Assembly: GCF_007874125.1 (NCBI RefSeq)
Contig: NZ_CP040128.1
Coordinates: 4,402,001-4,466,000 of the forward strand
Source of the DNA: Noviherbaspirillum sp. UKPF54
Lineage (GTDB): Bacteria > Pseudomonadota > Gammaproteobacteria > Burkholderiales > Burkholderiaceae_D
Reading direction: 5' to 3'
DNA length: 64,000 nt
This document shows positions 35,597-45,136 of the stretch, one piece after another. Each line of letters starts with the position of its first letter. Position 1 is the stretch's first letter. The notes under the pieces are model-generated. The model saw nothing but the letters and a program-made list of their open reading frames with translations, was not told the origin of the DNA and searched no databases. A program made the position numbers and the translations under genes.

Positions 35597-35872
35597 TCAA
35601 GCTGGTGCGACAGAGGGACGGCTATCGGGTTCGCAATATTGGGAGAAGGCAGCCTCGTTGATCCAACATGATGTACGACCGGGGACCAGCGCAGGAGAAT
35701 AGTTCCTGGTGATGTGAAATGAAAGCCGTGCTCCATACGCAAAACGACCCTCTGGTAACAATGTATCAGGGCATGCCGTCACGGCCACATGCGGCGGCAC
35801 TACCTGCGTATCCGATTGTTTCTGTTCGCTAGCGCACAGACTGGCCCCAACAATCAGCCCAACATATAAATA
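35597..35872 (-). pseudogene. Possible broken small lipoprotein gene
   Basis: An open frame reads YLYVGLIVGASLCASEQKQS and then VVPPHVAVTACPDTLLPEG, ending at 35597. VGASLC looks like a lipobox, but no start codon lies in frame before it. An ATG in the adjacent frame suggests a one-base change just after the start. A GTG at 35800 could start a shorter product without the signal. The family is not recognised. Confidence 0.25.
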
Positions 35873-35960
35873 TTAAGATTGAAATTTCATATCGGCCTTG
35901 TATGCGACCCCAGAGTGATGTCACTGCTGGCTTCGACTAAATTGATCAAGGAGCGCTGCC

Positions 35961-36530
35961 ATGCGTTATCACCCAACTATTATCAATAACGGCGCCATAC
36001 CTGCTTCGTTAAACATAAACCTCCGCAATAGGCCACTTTCGTCGTCAGCTGCAGATCAGAAAAGGCGAATGAAAGGGACCAGGCATGACGATGATGCGCA
36101 AATTGCGCGAGACGTGATGAATGAACTGCGATTGGAAACGTCTCTATCCGCCATGCAGATTAGTGTGGCGGTGAAGGACGGTATTGCGACATTGAGCGGT
36201 CGAGCCGATGGCAATGGAGAATTGTCGTTGATCGAAACCGCGGCACGACGCATTGCGGGAGTGAAAGGAGTGATGATGAAGCTGGAACTTCGTTCGCCGG
36301 AACTAGGCATACGCAGTGACGATGACATTTTGAGCGAGTGCGAAAACGTGTTGGGCGTGGCAATGTCCGGCCCAAACAACGGTGTCAAAGTGCGCGTCAA
36401 TAATGGATGGGTATCCCTGTCGGGAGACGTGGCGTGGGGCTACGAGCGATGGATGGCCGAAGCCGCAATAAGTCAACTGCCGGACGTGACAGGTGTCAAC
36501 AGCCAGATCCATGTTCGGGAGAAAAAATGA
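35961..36530 (+). CDS. BON-domain protein
   Basis: A 189-residue protein with two BON domains. The first (about 45-115) includes ISVAVKDGIATLSGRADGNG, and the second (about 120-187) includes VKVRVNNGWVSLSGDVAWG and LPDVTGVNSQIHV. BON domains bind lipid or membranes and occur in periplasmic stress proteins. No classical signal peptide is visible, so the site of action is uncertain. Its stop codon directly abuts the stop of the convergent Crp/Fnr gene. Confidence 0.88.
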   Translation: MRYHPTIINNGAIPASLNINLRNRPLSSSAADQKRRMKGTRHDDDAQIARDVMNELRLETSLSAMQISVAVKDGIATLSGRADGNGELSLIETAARRIAGVKGVMMKLELRSPELGIRSDDDILSECENVLGVAMSGPNNGVKVRVNNGWVSLSGDVAWGYERWMAEAAISQLPDVTGVNSQIHVREKK

Positions 36531-37250
36531 TTAATTTGCTGTGGTATTGGGCAAGAGGCGATCGAATTCCTTCTTGACGACCGCATAGCATTCACATGCC
36601 AGGGCCTCCACTCCCTTCCGGTCGATCACGGTGATGTGGCCACGGCTGTAATGGATCAGGCCGGCGGCTTGCAGTTTTCCTGCTGCTTCCGTTACTCCCT
36701 CGCGTCGCACGCCAAGCATGTTTGCAATCAGTTCTTGTGTCATCCGCAATTCATTTGAAGAAAGACGATCAAGGATAAGCAACAGCCATCGGCACAATTG
36801 CTGTTCGATTGAATGGTGACGGTTGCACACTGCTGTCTGCGCAATTTGCGTAATCAGTGCCTGTGTGTATCGCAGCAGTAGATGCAGCATGGGGCCCGCG
36901 CGATTGAACTCGTCTTTAAGAAGCTGCGCTTTCAAGCGATATCCATAGCCGGAACTTTGCACAACCGCCCGGCTGGGAGTCGTTTCACCACCCATGAACA
37001 GGGATATGCCCAGTATTCCCTCATTGCCGACCACCGCAATTCCAGTCGACGCGCCATCCTCCATTATATGCAGCAGCGATATGATCGATGTGGTGGGGAA
37101 ATAAGCGTGCGCCATCCGGCTTCCCGACTCGTACAAGACGTCGTCAAGATGTATGGGCACGAGTTCCAGTTGAGGCGAGAGGCGTGCAAACTCGGCTGGC
37201 GACAGCGCCGCCAACAAACGGTTTTGCTGCGGGTAATGCTCTGGAAACAT
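36531..37250 (-). CDS. Crp/Fnr-family transcription regulator
   Basis: A 239-residue regulator. The N-terminal cyclic-nucleotide-type barrel contains LVPIHLDDVLYESGSRMAHA and VVGNEGILGISLFMGG. A dimerisation helix (about 130-160) and a winged HTH follow, with RMTQELIANMLGVRREGVTE as the recognition region. No Fnr cysteine cluster is present at the N-terminus, so redox sensing by an Fe-S cluster is unlikely. This subtype is common among small stress islands. The targets may be the neighbouring cargo genes, by inference. Confidence 0.9.
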   Translation of the reverse strand: MFPEHYPQQNRLLAALSPAEFARLSPQLELVPIHLDDVLYESGSRMAHAYFPTTSIISLLHIMEDGASTGIAVVGNEGILGISLFMGGETTPSRAVVQSSGYGYRLKAQLLKDEFNRAGPMLHLLLRYTQALITQIAQTAVCNRHHSIEQQLCRWLLLILDRLSSNELRMTQELIANMLGVRREGVTEAAGKLQAAGLIHYSRGHITVIDRKGVEALACECYAVVKKEFDRLLPNTTAN

Positions 37251-37515
37251 GATGAGAATCGATCCCGGGGTTTATGTCGTCAAATACTGAGTTTTTACGG
37301 AGGCCCAACACACTTTGGAATAGGGGGGAAAGTTATGTGTCCCTCTATATGTGCGCTTTCGCACCGACATCGTGATCAGTTTAGTAGATGCTTGAAATGT
37401 TGGGGTGGCCAGCAGGCTGTTTTAACGGGCGGCGAAATGAAGCCAGCTGCCAGGACCGTCATCCGGTGAGCGTCGCCATAGGGGTGACGCCGGTATTACT
37501 CAGAAGGACTGCATC

Positions 37516-38052
37516 ATGAAAACGCAAGATATGAATTATTCCCATCTACCGACAGGTATCCGAAACGACGGAATCACCGCACTGGAAAGAGCGCATCGAG
37601 ATGCCGCGCTGGATGAGGCGTTACGTGAAAGTTTTCCGGCGAGCGATCCGATTGCCGTGAGTTTCACGTCCCCTTATGCACCCGACATGGCGACGGTGCC
37701 GAATAGAGATTCGCAAATCGAAAATGAAAAACGCCAGATGGCTGAACTTGGCGTTACGTACGATGGACGTAGCTACCGCTACAAGGAGTATCGTTATGAC
37801 CTCCTTTCCGATGCGCTCAACTACGCACGCCTGGAACACTCCAGTTCCTCATACCTGGAAGAGCAGGAAGAGGCTCCTGCCCCGCCACAATGGATAGAAC
37901 CTGACAAGCCCACAGAAGCGGACAAGCGGATGATGGAAAAACTCGCCATCACGTTCGACGGCAAGTATTACCGATATCACGATTATCGTTATGACCACCT
38001 CGTGGACGCCATCCACTACGCACAGCAAACACGATCGTCAGGCGCAATGTAG
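37516..38052 (+). CDS. Repeat-containing small stress-associated protein
   Basis: A 178-residue soluble protein of unknown function. The segment ALDEALRESFPASDPIAVS (near 31-49) is a motif I know from short proteins in stress islands. Two homologous units of about 36 residues follow: MAELGVTYDGRSYRYKEYRY... near 74 and MEKLAITFDGKYYRYHDYRY... near 136. Each ends DALNYARLEHSS or DAIHYAQQTRSS. The duplication is internal and the copies have diverged. AAGGA lies near the ATG. Confidence 0.7.
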   Translation: MKTQDMNYSHLPTGIRNDGITALERAHRDAALDEALRESFPASDPIAVSFTSPYAPDMATVPNRDSQIENEKRQMAELGVTYDGRSYRYKEYRYDLLSDALNYARLEHSSSSYLEEQEEAPAPPQWIEPDKPTEADKRMMEKLAITFDGKYYRYHDYRYDHLVDAIHYAQQTRSSGAM

Positions 38053-38241
38053 GTCTTCCAACGTGTAGGCTATAGTCGCAACGAGCCTTCGGGTATCAAG
38101 GCCGCGCAGGATTTTTTGCTGTGTTCGCGCAGTTATTTCTGAATGGCTTAAATGCGGTCCCGTTGACGTTCCGTGAAAAGACCCGTAAGGTCCGTTCATA
38201 CCCATCCCCCCTTTACTTTCAAACATACGGAAAGTTAAGGC
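38053..38241. other. Short intergenic region
   Basis: About 190 bp between two plus-strand genes. A TTCCGTGAAAAG-type AT-rich stretch precedes the next start. No clear promoter. Confidence 0.35.
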
Positions 38242-38559
38242 ATGAAAACCTCATCCCTTATCGCCGTAGCCTTTTCAATCGGCGCCATTGCCAACATGCA
38301 CTCTTCGGTCAGTGTCGCTTCATCCTTCATGACAAGTTCGGTGTCCGGTTCCTCGCACTCCAATAGCGAGCTGACGTTTACAGGCAATAGTGGCAGGCAT
38401 ACAGTCAACGATGACGTGGTTGAGGTCAAAAGCGGAGTATTGGAAGTGAATGGCATTTCCTATGGCAAGGTAAGTGACAAATCGGTCATCAAATACATTG
38501 TCCACGGGAACAAAAAGGCGATCTACATCGATGGAAAGCTCCGCGAGCCGGATCGCTAG
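38242..38559 (+). CDS. Secreted small protein of unknown function
   Basis: A 105-residue protein with a likely signal peptide (MKTSSLIAVAFSIGAIANMH). A Ser-rich stretch (SSFMTSSVSGSSHSNSE) and a beta-rich C-terminal part (VVEVKSGVLEVNGISYGKV) ending in a charged tail follow. It would be periplasmic or exported. AGTTAAGG lies upstream. No family is recognised. It is the last cargo gene before the proximal transposon end. Confidence 0.65.
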   Translation: MKTSSLIAVAFSIGAIANMHSSVSVASSFMTSSVSGSSHSNSELTFTGNSGRHTVNDDVVEVKSGVLEVNGISYGKVSDKSVIKYIVHGNKKAIYIDGKLREPDR

Positions 38560-38922
38560 GCTTGGCAGCGCCATAGCGAAAATCCTTCAAACAATGGGAC
38601 TGGCAACAAGGCGCCGAACCGCAAAATCGAATACAGGGCGAGATTGAAATAGCAGGATGTCAACGGCAATTTAAAACTGACAGTTTAGCCGAAGCTAAAC
38701 CCTTAATTTTTTGCTGACTATTTTGAGATCGCAGGGAATTACATGTACTGCATGCCTTAATTGGAGGGGATTACCGGGGCAGCTATGTCGTATTACAGGC
38801 GTGCCGAAGAAGCCTGAAACGTAGAATAGCCCCCGCCATTCTTATGTCTTAATGCATGTGACAAACTTCTGAGCTTTATTCCAAAGGAACACTTGACACA
38901 CCCAATTCAAAACGTTCAGCAG
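38560..38922. other. Non-coding stretch before the proximal transposon end
   Basis: About 360 bp with no plausible gene on either strand. A run of AT-rich DNA and one short inverted motif (GTTTAGCCGAAGCTAAAC near 38690) are visible. A possible degenerate end repeat (38904-38923) lies at its right side. Confidence 0.4.
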
Positions 38923-38991
38923 GTACTTACAAACTTAGCAGGAAATTTACAAACATAATTGGAAAACTTACAGACATAATTGGAATTCTTC
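38923..38991. repeat. Tn7-like proximal (right-type) end with three abutting TnsB-site-like repeats
   Basis: Read on the minus strand, the three 22-bp copies are 38985-38964 (TTCCAATTATGTCTGTAAG), 38964-38943 (TTCCAATTATGTTTGTAAA) and 38944-38923 (TTCCTGCTAAGTTTGTAAG). They overlap by 1-2 bases. The dense packing is that of a Tn7 right end. The 6-base tip is GAAGAA, versus TGAAAAT at the other end. Confidence 0.85.
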
Positions 38992-39050
38992 ATGAGCGCG
39001 CGGTTGCTGCCCGGCTTATTCGACCGTCACGGATTTCGCCAGGTTGCGCG
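38992..39050. other. attTn7 equivalent: target repeat and glmS 3' end
   Basis: The proximal target repeat ATGAG (38992-38996) is followed by 19 bp and then the glmS stop codon (39016-39018) and its coding end, KSVTVE. In Tn7 this coding end is the TnsD-binding site, and insertion falls about 25 bp beyond it. The distance seen here fits. Confidence 0.85.
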
Positions 39051-40833
39051 GCTTGTCGACATCCGTGCCGCGCGCCAGCGCAGTGTGATACGCCAGCAGC
39101 TGCAGCGGCACCACGTGCAGGATCGGCGACAGATGGCCGTAGTGTTCCGGCAGCCGTATCACGTGCACGCCTTCGCTCGGCGCGATGCGCGAATCGGCGT
39201 CGGCGAACACGTACAGCTGGCCGCCGCGCGCACGCACTTCCTGCATGTTCGATTTCAGCTTTTCGATCAGCGCGTCGTTCGGCGCCACCGTCACCACCGG
39301 CATTTCCTGCGTCACCAGCGCCAGCGGGCCATGCTTCAATTCGCCGGCCGGGTAAGCCTCGGCGTGGATGTACGAGATTTCCTTCAACTTCAAGGCGCCT
39401 TCCAGCGCGATCGGGTAGTGCAGGCCGCGGCCGAGGAAGAGGGCATTCTCCTTGCGCGCGAATTCCTCCGCCCAGGCGATGATCTGCGGTTCCAGCGCCA
39501 GCACCGCGCCCACCGCCGCCGGCAGGTGGCGCATCGCCTTCAGGTGCGCCGCTTCCTGCTCGTCGGTCAGGCGTCCGCGCACCTGTGCCAGGCACAACGT
39601 CAAGAGGAACAGCGCCGTCAGCTGCGTGGTGAATGCCTTGGTCGATGCCACGCCGACTTCGACGCCGGCGCGCGTGATGTAGGACAGCTTGCATTCGCGT
39701 ACCATCGCGCTGGTGGCGACGTTGCAGATCGTGAGCGTGTTGTTCATGTCCTGCGAGCGCGCGTGCTTCAACGCCGCCAGCGTGTCGGCCGTCTCGCCGC
39801 TTTGCGAAATCGTCACCACCAGCGCGTTCGGGTTGGGCACGCTGTCGCGGTAGCGGTATTCGCTGGCGATTTCGATATTGACCGGCAGGCCGGCGATCGA
39901 TTCGATCCAGTATTTCGCGGTCAGCCCGGCGTAATAGCTGGTGCCGCAGGCGAGGATCAGCACTGAGTCGACCTTGTTGAAAATGCGGTAGGCCTCGTCG
40001 CCGAACAGCTCCGGCGCGATGCCGGTCACGCCTTCGAGCGTGTCGCCGATGGCGCGCGGCTGCTCGAAGATTTCCTTTTGCATGTAGTGGCGGTACGGGC
40101 CGAGCTCGGCCGCGCCGGTGTGCGCGTGCACGGTGCGCACCTCGCGCTGCGCCGGCTTGCCGTCGCCGTCGACGATCCAGTAGCGCTGCAGCTGCAGGTC
40201 GACCACGTCGCCTTCTTCCAGATAGATGATCTGGTCGGTGGTGCCGGCCAGTGCCATGGCGTCGGACGCCAGGAAGTTCTCGCCGTTGCCCACGCCCACG
40301 ATCAGCGGCGAGCCCTGGCGCGCGCCGACCACGCGGTGCGGCTCGTCGCGGCAGAACACCGCGATCGCATAGGCGCCGTGCAGGCGCCTGACCGCCTGCT
40401 GCACAGTCTCGAACAGGTCGCCGGTGTACATGTGGTCGATCAGGTGGGCGATCACCTCGGTGTCGGTCTGGCTTTCGAAGACATAGCCGGCCGCGCGCAG
40501 TTCCTCGCGCAGCTCGTCGTGGTTCTCGATGATGCCGTTGTGGACCAGCGCGATGCGCTCGCGCGAGAAGTGCGGGTGGGCGTTATGCGAGGCCGGCGCG
40601 CCGTGCGTGGCCCAGCGCGTATGCGCAATCCCCGTAAAGCCGGCCAGCCCGGCCTTCTCGACCTGCGCCTGCAGCTCGGCCACGCGCGAGGTGCTGCGCG
40701 AGCGCTGCAGCGCGCCGTCGACATGCAGCGCCACGCCGCAGGAATCGTAGCCGCGGTACTCCAGGCGTTTCAAGCCTTCCAGCAGGATGGGGGTGATGTT
40801 GCGCTGCGCGACCGCGCCGACGATGCCACACAT
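39016..40833 (-). CDS. glmS: Glutamine-fructose-6-phosphate aminotransferase
   Basis: A 605-residue two-domain enzyme that makes glucosamine 6-phosphate, the first step to UDP-GlcNAc. The N-terminal glutaminase starts [12 protein letters not shown], with Cys2 as nucleophile after Met removal. The two SIS domains have [24 protein letters not shown] and the C-terminal lysine motif NLAKSVTVE. Length matches the family. It lies apart from glmU, with an Lrp-type regulator between. The transposon sits just past its stop and may have removed its native terminator. Confidence 0.98.
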   Translation of the reverse strand: MCGIVGAVAQRNITPILLEGLKRLEYRGYDSCGVALHVDGALQRSRSTSRVAELQAQVEKAGLAGFTGIAHTRWATHGAPASHNAHPHFSRERIALVHNGIIENHDELREELRAAGYVFESQTDTEVIAHLIDHMYTGDLFETVQQAVRRLHGAYAIAVFCRDEPHRVVGARQGSPLIVGVGNGENFLASDAMALAGTTDQIIYLEEGDVVDLQLQRYWIVDGDGKPAQREVRTVHAHTGAAELGPYRHYMQKEIFEQPRAIGDTLEGVTGIAPELFGDEAYRIFNKVDSVLILACGTSYYAGLTAKYWIESIAGLPVNIEIASEYRYRDSVPNPNALVVTISQSGETADTLAALKHARSQDMNNTLTICNVATSAMVRECKLSYITRAGVEVGVASTKAFTTQLTALFLLTLCLAQVRGRLTDEQEAAHLKAMRHLPAAVGAVLALEPQIIAWAEEFARKENALFLGRGLHYPIALEGALKLKEISYIHAEAYPAGELKHGPLALVTQEMPVVTVAPNDALIEKLKSNMQEVRARGGQLYVFADADSRIAPSEGVHVIRLPEHYGHLSPILHVVPLQLLAYHTALARGTDVDKPRNLAKSVTVE

Positions 40834-40922
40834 AAGGTGCTCCTTCTTGAATTCGGGTAACAGCCGTAATCGTAGAAGAGAGCGGTTGAAATAAGTTTGC
40901 GAAATTTCAGAGAAATTGAATT

Positions 40923-40954
40923 AATATTTCTCACTTCGTTAGTGATGAAATATT
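40923..40954. promoter_or_regulatory. AT-rich inverted repeat upstream of the Lrp/AsnC-type gene
   Basis: AATATTTC-TCAC and GTGA-T-GAAATATT form arms of 12 bases with a single bulged T around a 7-base centre. It lies 33 bp before the Lrp/AsnC start and 90 bp before the divergent glmS. Lrp-family proteins bind AT-rich palindromes and often autoregulate. The link to this protein is an inference. Confidence 0.5.
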
Positions 40955-40987
40955 ATTTCATCATGCAATGTTATTTTTTCTGAATTC

Positions 40988-41461
40988 ATGTCCGAAGACA
41001 ACCTCATGCTCGACGAGCTGGACCGGCGCATCCTGAACGCCTTGCAGGCGGATGCCTCGCAGACCAATAATGAGCTGGCCGCCAGCGTGCACGCCTCGGC
41101 ACCGACCTGCCTGCGCCGGGTCAAGCGGATGGTCGACGCCGGCGTCATCCAGCGGCAGGTGGCGATCGTCGCTCCGGAAAAGGTGGGGGCTGGGCTCACG
41201 GCTTTAGTCGAGATCACTCTCGATCACCAGGCCGCCGAGCGCATGGTGGAATTCGAGGCGCTGGTGGCAGGCGAGCCGGCCGTGCTGCAATGCTACCGGG
41301 TGTCGCCCGGGCCGGATTTCGTGCTGGTGGTGCAGGTGGCGGACATGCCGGCCTACCACGCGCTGGCGCACCGCCTGTTCGCCTCGCATGCGAACGTGCG
41401 CAACGTGCGCAGCTTCTTTTCCATCCATCGCAGCAAGTTCGAGACGCGCATTCCGCTGTAA
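40988..41461 (+). CDS. Lrp/AsnC-family transcription regulator
   Basis: A 157-residue regulator. The N-terminal HTH is LDELDRRILNALQADASQTN then NELAASVHASAPTCLRRVKR. The C-terminal ligand-binding (RAM) domain includes GAGLTALVEITLD and YRVSPGPDFVLVVQVADM. Members sense amino acids as octamers. It is divergent from glmS, and a strong inverted repeat lies in between. It converges on glmU with a shared hairpin. The ligand is unknown. Confidence 0.9.
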   Translation: MSEDNLMLDELDRRILNALQADASQTNNELAASVHASAPTCLRRVKRMVDAGVIQRQVAIVAPEKVGAGLTALVEITLDHQAAERMVEFEALVAGEPAVLQCYRVSPGPDFVLVVQVADMPAYHALAHRLFASHANVRNVRSFFSIHRSKFETRIPL

Positions 41462-41465
41462 AAAA

Positions 41466-41497
41466 ACGGCGAAAAGCCTGATCTGGTTTTTCGCCGT
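41466..41497 (-). terminator. Terminator between the Lrp-type gene and glmU
   Basis: ACGGCGAAAA and TTTTCGCCGT form a perfect 10-bp stem with a 12-base loop. On the minus strand it is followed by a run of seven T, so it serves glmU. The plus strand has an A-run before the stem but no U-run after it. Confidence 0.85.
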
Positions 41498-41520
41498 GTC
41501 CGCCGGGGTGAAACGCGGTA

Positions 41521-42879
41521 TTACTTCTTCGCCTTGACCGGCCGCTTCCAGCCGTCGATCGTCATCTGCTTGGCGCGCGACAGCGTCAGCTTGCCTTCCG
41601 GCGCATCCTTGGTCAGCGTGGTGCCGGCGCCCAGATTGGCGCCCTTGCCCACCCGTACCGGCGCCACCAGCTGCGTGTCGCTGCCGATGAAGACGTCATC
41701 CTCGATGATGGTGCGGTGCTTGTTGGCGCCGTCGTAGTTGCAGGTGATGGTGCCGGCGCCGATGTTGACGCGCGAGCCGACGGTGGCGTCGCCGACATAT
41801 GCCAGGTGATTGGCCTTGCTGTGCGCGGCGATCTGGCTGTTCTTCACCTCGACGAAATTGCCGATATGGACATCGTCGCCCAGTTCGGTGCCGGGGCGCA
41901 GGCGCGCGTAGGGCCCGATCTGCGAATCGGCGCCCACCGAGGCATCCTCGATATGGCAGAACGGCTTGATGTTCGCGCCGCGCGCGATGCGCGCATCCTT
42001 GATCACGCAATGTGCGCCGATGGTCACGCCGTCTTCCAGTTCGACCTTGCCCTCGAAGACGCAATTGACGTCGATGGTCACGTCGCGCCCGCAGATCAGG
42101 CTGCCGCGCACGTCGATGCGCGCCGGATCGGCCAGCGTCACGCCTTGTTCGAGCAGCGCGCCAGCGATATTGCGCTGATGGATGCGCTCCAGCTCGGCCA
42201 GCTGTACCTTGCTGTTGACGCCCAGCGTTTCCCAGACTGCCGACGGCTGCGCCGATACAACGGGAATGCCGTCGGCGACCGCGCGCGCGACGATGTCGGT
42301 CAAATAATATTCGCGCTGAGCGTTATCGTTCGATAGCGTCGCCAGCCATTTTTTCAGTTGCGCGGTGGGCGCGACCATGATGCCGGTGTTGACCTCGCGG
42401 ATCGCGCGTTCGGCATCGTCGGCATCCTTCTGTTCGACGATGCCGACGATCTTGCCGTCCTGGCGCACGATGCGGCCGTAACCGGTCGGATCGTCCAGCT
42501 CCACGGTCAGCACCGCCAACTTATCGGCGCCGGCGCTGTCCAACAGTCGTTGCAGCGATTGCCCGGTCGTCAGCGGCACGTCGCCGTACAGGATCAGGGT
42601 CGGCGCGTCGTCGCGCAGATGCGGTACCGCCTGCATCACCGCGTGCCCGGTGCCGAGCTGCGGCTCCTGTTTGGCAAAACTGATATCGGGGGCGGCCACC
42701 GCTTGCGGAACCGCTTCGCCGCCATGGCCATAGATCACACACATGGCGCCTGGCGACAGGGATTTCGCGGTATCGATCACATGCGACAGCAGCGGTTTTC
42801 CGGCCAGCGGGTGGAGGACTTTCGGCAGTGCCGATTGCATGCGCTTGCCCATGCCGGCAGCGAGAATGACAACGTTCAT
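41521..42879 (-). CDS. glmU: Bifunctional UDP-GlcNAc pyrophosphorylase / glucosamine-1-phosphate acetyltransferase
   Basis: A 452-residue enzyme making UDP-GlcNAc for peptidoglycan and LPS. The N-terminal nucleotidyltransferase has [20 protein letters not shown], followed by YGDVPL. The C-terminal left-handed beta-helix has repeated I/V-G-x-x hexads such as [20 protein letters not shown] and the acetyltransferase stretch [20 protein letters not shown]. The ATG at 42879 begins exactly at the conserved N-terminus. No clear ribosome site is seen. Confidence 0.97.
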   Translation of the reverse strand: MNVVILAAGMGKRMQSALPKVLHPLAGKPLLSHVIDTAKSLSPGAMCVIYGHGGEAVPQAVAAPDISFAKQEPQLGTGHAVMQAVPHLRDDAPTLILYGDVPLTTGQSLQRLLDSAGADKLAVLTVELDDPTGYGRIVRQDGKIVGIVEQKDADDAERAIREVNTGIMVAPTAQLKKWLATLSNDNAQREYYLTDIVARAVADGIPVVSAQPSAVWETLGVNSKVQLAELERIHQRNIAGALLEQGVTLADPARIDVRGSLICGRDVTIDVNCVFEGKVELEDGVTIGAHCVIKDARIARGANIKPFCHIEDASVGADSQIGPYARLRPGTELGDDVHIGNFVEVKNSQIAAHSKANHLAYVGDATVGSRVNIGAGTITCNYDGANKHRTIIEDDVFIGSDTQLVAPVRVGKGANLGAGTTLTKDAPEGKLTLSRAKQMTIDGWKRPVKAKK

Positions 42880-42912
42880 AGAAGTAGAGGTGATGTGATA
42901 CAAAATTTTATC

Positions 42913-43785
42913 ATGCGATCCCGTCGCGGCTTTTTGGCGAAGCTCAGCGTTTTGGCTCTGGCCTGCCTGATTGCCGGGTGCAGCGCGCTGCGCCTCGGCT
43001 ATGCCAACGGCGAGAGCGTCGTCTATTGGTGGCTGGATGGCTACGTCGACTTTACAAGCGAGCAAAAGCCCTTGGTCAAAAGCCAGATCAGGCAGCTTTT
43101 TGCATGGCATCGCGCGACCCAGCTGCAGGACTATGCGCGCCTGCTCGCACAAGCGCAGCAAGACCTGCAGCGCCCGCTGACCGCGGCCGATGCGCTGGAA
43201 GATTATGCGGCCTTGAAGAAGCGCGCCATGCTGGTGACCGACAAGGCGCTGCCGGCGCTGGCCGACTTGGCCTTGTCGCTGCAGCCGAAACAGATCGACC
43301 ACCTGGCGAGGAAGTTCGCGGCGAACAACGAAAAGTATCGCAAGGACGCCCTGCAAGGCGGCGTCGAGGAACGTCAACGCTTCCGTTTCAAGAAATTTAT
43401 GAAACAGGCCGAGTACTGGTTCGGCGACTTCAGCGCGCAGCAGGAAGCGCGGATTCGCGCCGCGTCCGATGCGCGCCCGCTCGATAACGAGCTGTGGATG
43501 GCGGATCGCCTGCGGCGCCAGCAGGAACTGCTCCGGCTGCTGCGAAAAATTCAGGCGGAGAGGCCGGGCCGCGAAGCGGTGATGACGATGCTGCGTTCGT
43601 ATATCGACGCGGTGTTCAATATTGTCAGCTACGACGAACACAAGGCGCTTTTCGACGCCTCGCAAGACGCCAACGCGAAGCTGGTGGCACTGCTGGTGAA
43701 TATCGCCACGCCGCAGCAGAAGGCGCATGCGGCAAAGCGCCTGCAGAGCCTGATCGAGGATTGCCGGGCGCTGGCGGTGCAGTAG
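42913..43785 (+). CDS. Lipoprotein of unknown function (DUF6279-like)
   Basis: A 290-residue protein. A basic start ([11 protein letters not shown]) and hydrophobic stretch end in the lipobox LIAGC, so a lipid anchor at about residue 20 is likely. The rest is helical and charged: [19 protein letters not shown] then repeated Gln/Arg-rich helices ([18 protein letters not shown]). I associate this with the DUF6279 family of proteobacterial lipoproteins. The role is unknown. It is divergent from glmU with only 33 bp between starts. Confidence 0.8.
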   Translation: MRSRRGFLAKLSVLALACLIAGCSALRLGYANGESVVYWWLDGYVDFTSEQKPLVKSQIRQLFAWHRATQLQDYARLLAQAQQDLQRPLTAADALEDYAALKKRAMLVTDKALPALADLALSLQPKQIDHLARKFAANNEKYRKDALQGGVEERQRFRFKKFMKQAEYWFGDFSAQQEARIRAASDARPLDNELWMADRLRRQQELLRLLRKIQAERPGREAVMTMLRSYIDAVFNIVSYDEHKALFDASQDANAKLVALLVNIATPQQKAHAAKRLQSLIEDCRALAVQ

Positions 43786-43806
43786 CTGTCAAACTGGTCA
43801 GGGCAC

Positions 43807-44730
43807 TCAGTCGCCCAGATCGCCGAAGCGCACGACATTGCTGGAGGGCGGAGCGCACGGCTCTTCGTCGAAAGCGATATCGCCATCGAGCATGATCTCG
43901 CCGGTCAGCTTCAGATCGGCAAAGCCGAACAGCTGGCGGTCCATCAGGTGCGACGGCACCACGGTCGACAGCGCCGAGAAAATGTTCTCGACGCGGCCCG
44001 GGAATTTCTTTTCCCATTCGCGCAGCATCGCCTTGATCTGCTTGCGCTGCAGGTTTTCCTGGCTGCCGCACAAGTCGCACGGGATGATCGGGAACTGCTT
44101 GACCTGCGCATAGCGTTCCATATCCGTTTCCTTCACATAGGCCAGCGGGCGGATCACCATGTGCTTGCCGTCGTCCGACTGCAGCTTGGGCGGCATGCCT
44201 TTCACCTTCGCGCCGAAGAACATGTTGAGGAAGAAAGTTTCCAGGATATCGTCGCGGTGATGGCCGAGCGCGATCTTGGTCGCGCCCAGCTCGTCGGCCA
44301 CGCGGTACAGGATGCCGCGCCGCAGGCGCGAGCACAGCGAGCAGGTCGTCTTCCCTTCCGGGATCACGCGCTTGACGATGCTGTAGGTGTCCTGGTTCTC
44401 GATGTGGAAGGGCACGCCGATCTTGGCCAGGTACTCGGGCAGCACATGCTCCGGGAAATTCGGCTGCTTCTGGTCCAGGTTGACGGCGACGATATCGAAA
44501 TGGATCGGCGCGCGCTCGCGCAGCGTGAGCAGGATGTCCAGGAGGCCGTAGCTGTCCTTGCCGCCGGACAGGCATACCATGACCTTGTCGCCATCCTCGA
44601 TCATGTTGAAGTCGCCGATGGCCTGGCCGACCAGCCGGCACAGCCGCTTGTGCAGCTTGTTGTTTTCGTAAGCGATTTTTTCCGCCTGCTTGGCGCTGAC
44701 GGCGGCGCCCTCGTTGATTACCGATTCCAT
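43807..44730 (-). CDS. ttcA: tRNA 2-thiocytidine synthetase
   Basis: A 307-residue PP-loop ATPase that thiolates C32 of some tRNAs using an Fe-S cluster. The nucleotide motif is [13 protein letters not shown]. The cluster cysteines occur as CSLC ([12 protein letters not shown]) and in [31 protein letters not shown] is another TtcA block. The start at 44730 fits the family. It directly follows folB, with 2 bp between the folB stop and the ttcA start. Confidence 0.94.
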   Translation of the reverse strand: MESVINEGAAVSAKQAEKIAYENNKLHKRLCRLVGQAIGDFNMIEDGDKVMVCLSGGKDSYGLLDILLTLRERAPIHFDIVAVNLDQKQPNFPEHVLPEYLAKIGVPFHIENQDTYSIVKRVIPEGKTTCSLCSRLRRGILYRVADELGATKIALGHHRDDILETFFLNMFFGAKVKGMPPKLQSDDGKHMVIRPLAYVKETDMERYAQVKQFPIIPCDLCGSQENLQRKQIKAMLREWEKKFPGRVENIFSALSTVVPSHLMDRQLFGFADLKLTGEIMLDGDIAFDEEPCAPPSSNVVRFGDLGD

Positions 44731-44732
44731 CT

Positions 44733-45125
44733 TTATTCCTTGATATGAATGACTTCCACGCCGACGCCCTCGCAGTCCGGGTACACGTCCGGCTTCTCGG
44801 TCGTCACCCGCACCGCGCGCACCTTCGGATGCGCCAGCATCTCGCGCGCAACGTCGTCGCACAGCGTCTCCTGCAGGTGGATATGGCCACGCGCCATGCG
44901 GCGCGCAATGGTGTCGCGCATGAAATCGTAGTCGACCACTTCAAACAGGTGGTCCTCCTTCGGCGTCGATTCCGCCAGCGGAATGAACAGATCGACATTG
45001 ATCAGCACGCGCTGCTCGCCTTTCTTTTCGAATTCGTGGACGCCGATATTGATCATCACTTCGTAATTGCGCAGGAATAGGCGCCGGCAATTGGCGAGGC
45101 GGGGGTGCGAGAGAGAAGAGAGCAT
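44733..45125 (-). CDS. folB: Dihydroneopterin aldolase
   Basis: A 130-residue enzyme of folate synthesis. It has [20 protein letters not shown], matching the FolB start block with the catalytic Glu, then [20 protein letters not shown] and [18 protein letters not shown]. It converts dihydroneopterin to hydroxymethyl-dihydropterin. The adjacent SDR gene is FolM-like, so both act on pterins. The ATG at 45125 gives about 18 residues before the core. A shorter start is possible. Confidence 0.92.
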   Translation of the reverse strand: MLSSLSHPRLANCRRLFLRNYEVMINIGVHEFEKKGEQRVLINVDLFIPLAESTPKEDHLFEVVDYDFMRDTIARRMARGHIHLQETLCDDVAREMLAHPKVRAVRVTTEKPDVYPDCEGVGVEVIHIKE

Positions 45126-45136
45126 GGTTCAAACAG

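Larger units (their letters stand above)
15495..38991. mobile_element. Tn7-like transposon inserted at attTn7 downstream of glmS
   Basis: The element is about 23.5 kb, bounded by related terminal repeats in inverted orientation and by a 5-bp direct repeat ATGAG at 15490-15494 and 38992-38996. It contains tnsA, tnsB, tnsC and tnsD in one operon and a second tniQ gene. The proximal end is 24 bp past the glmS stop codon, matching the known Tn7 attachment site. Internal genes look lower in GC than the host flanks. The exact terminal base is ambiguous: counting ends as TG...CA shifts the right boundary to 38992 and reduces the matching repeat to TGAG. No TnsE and no CRISPR-Cas genes are visible. 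Confidence 0.93.

Noticed and set aside
15636..38900. CRISPR array or cas genes that would make this a CRISPR-associated transposon
   Set aside because: No regularly spaced repeats and no Cas-like proteins were seen in the element.
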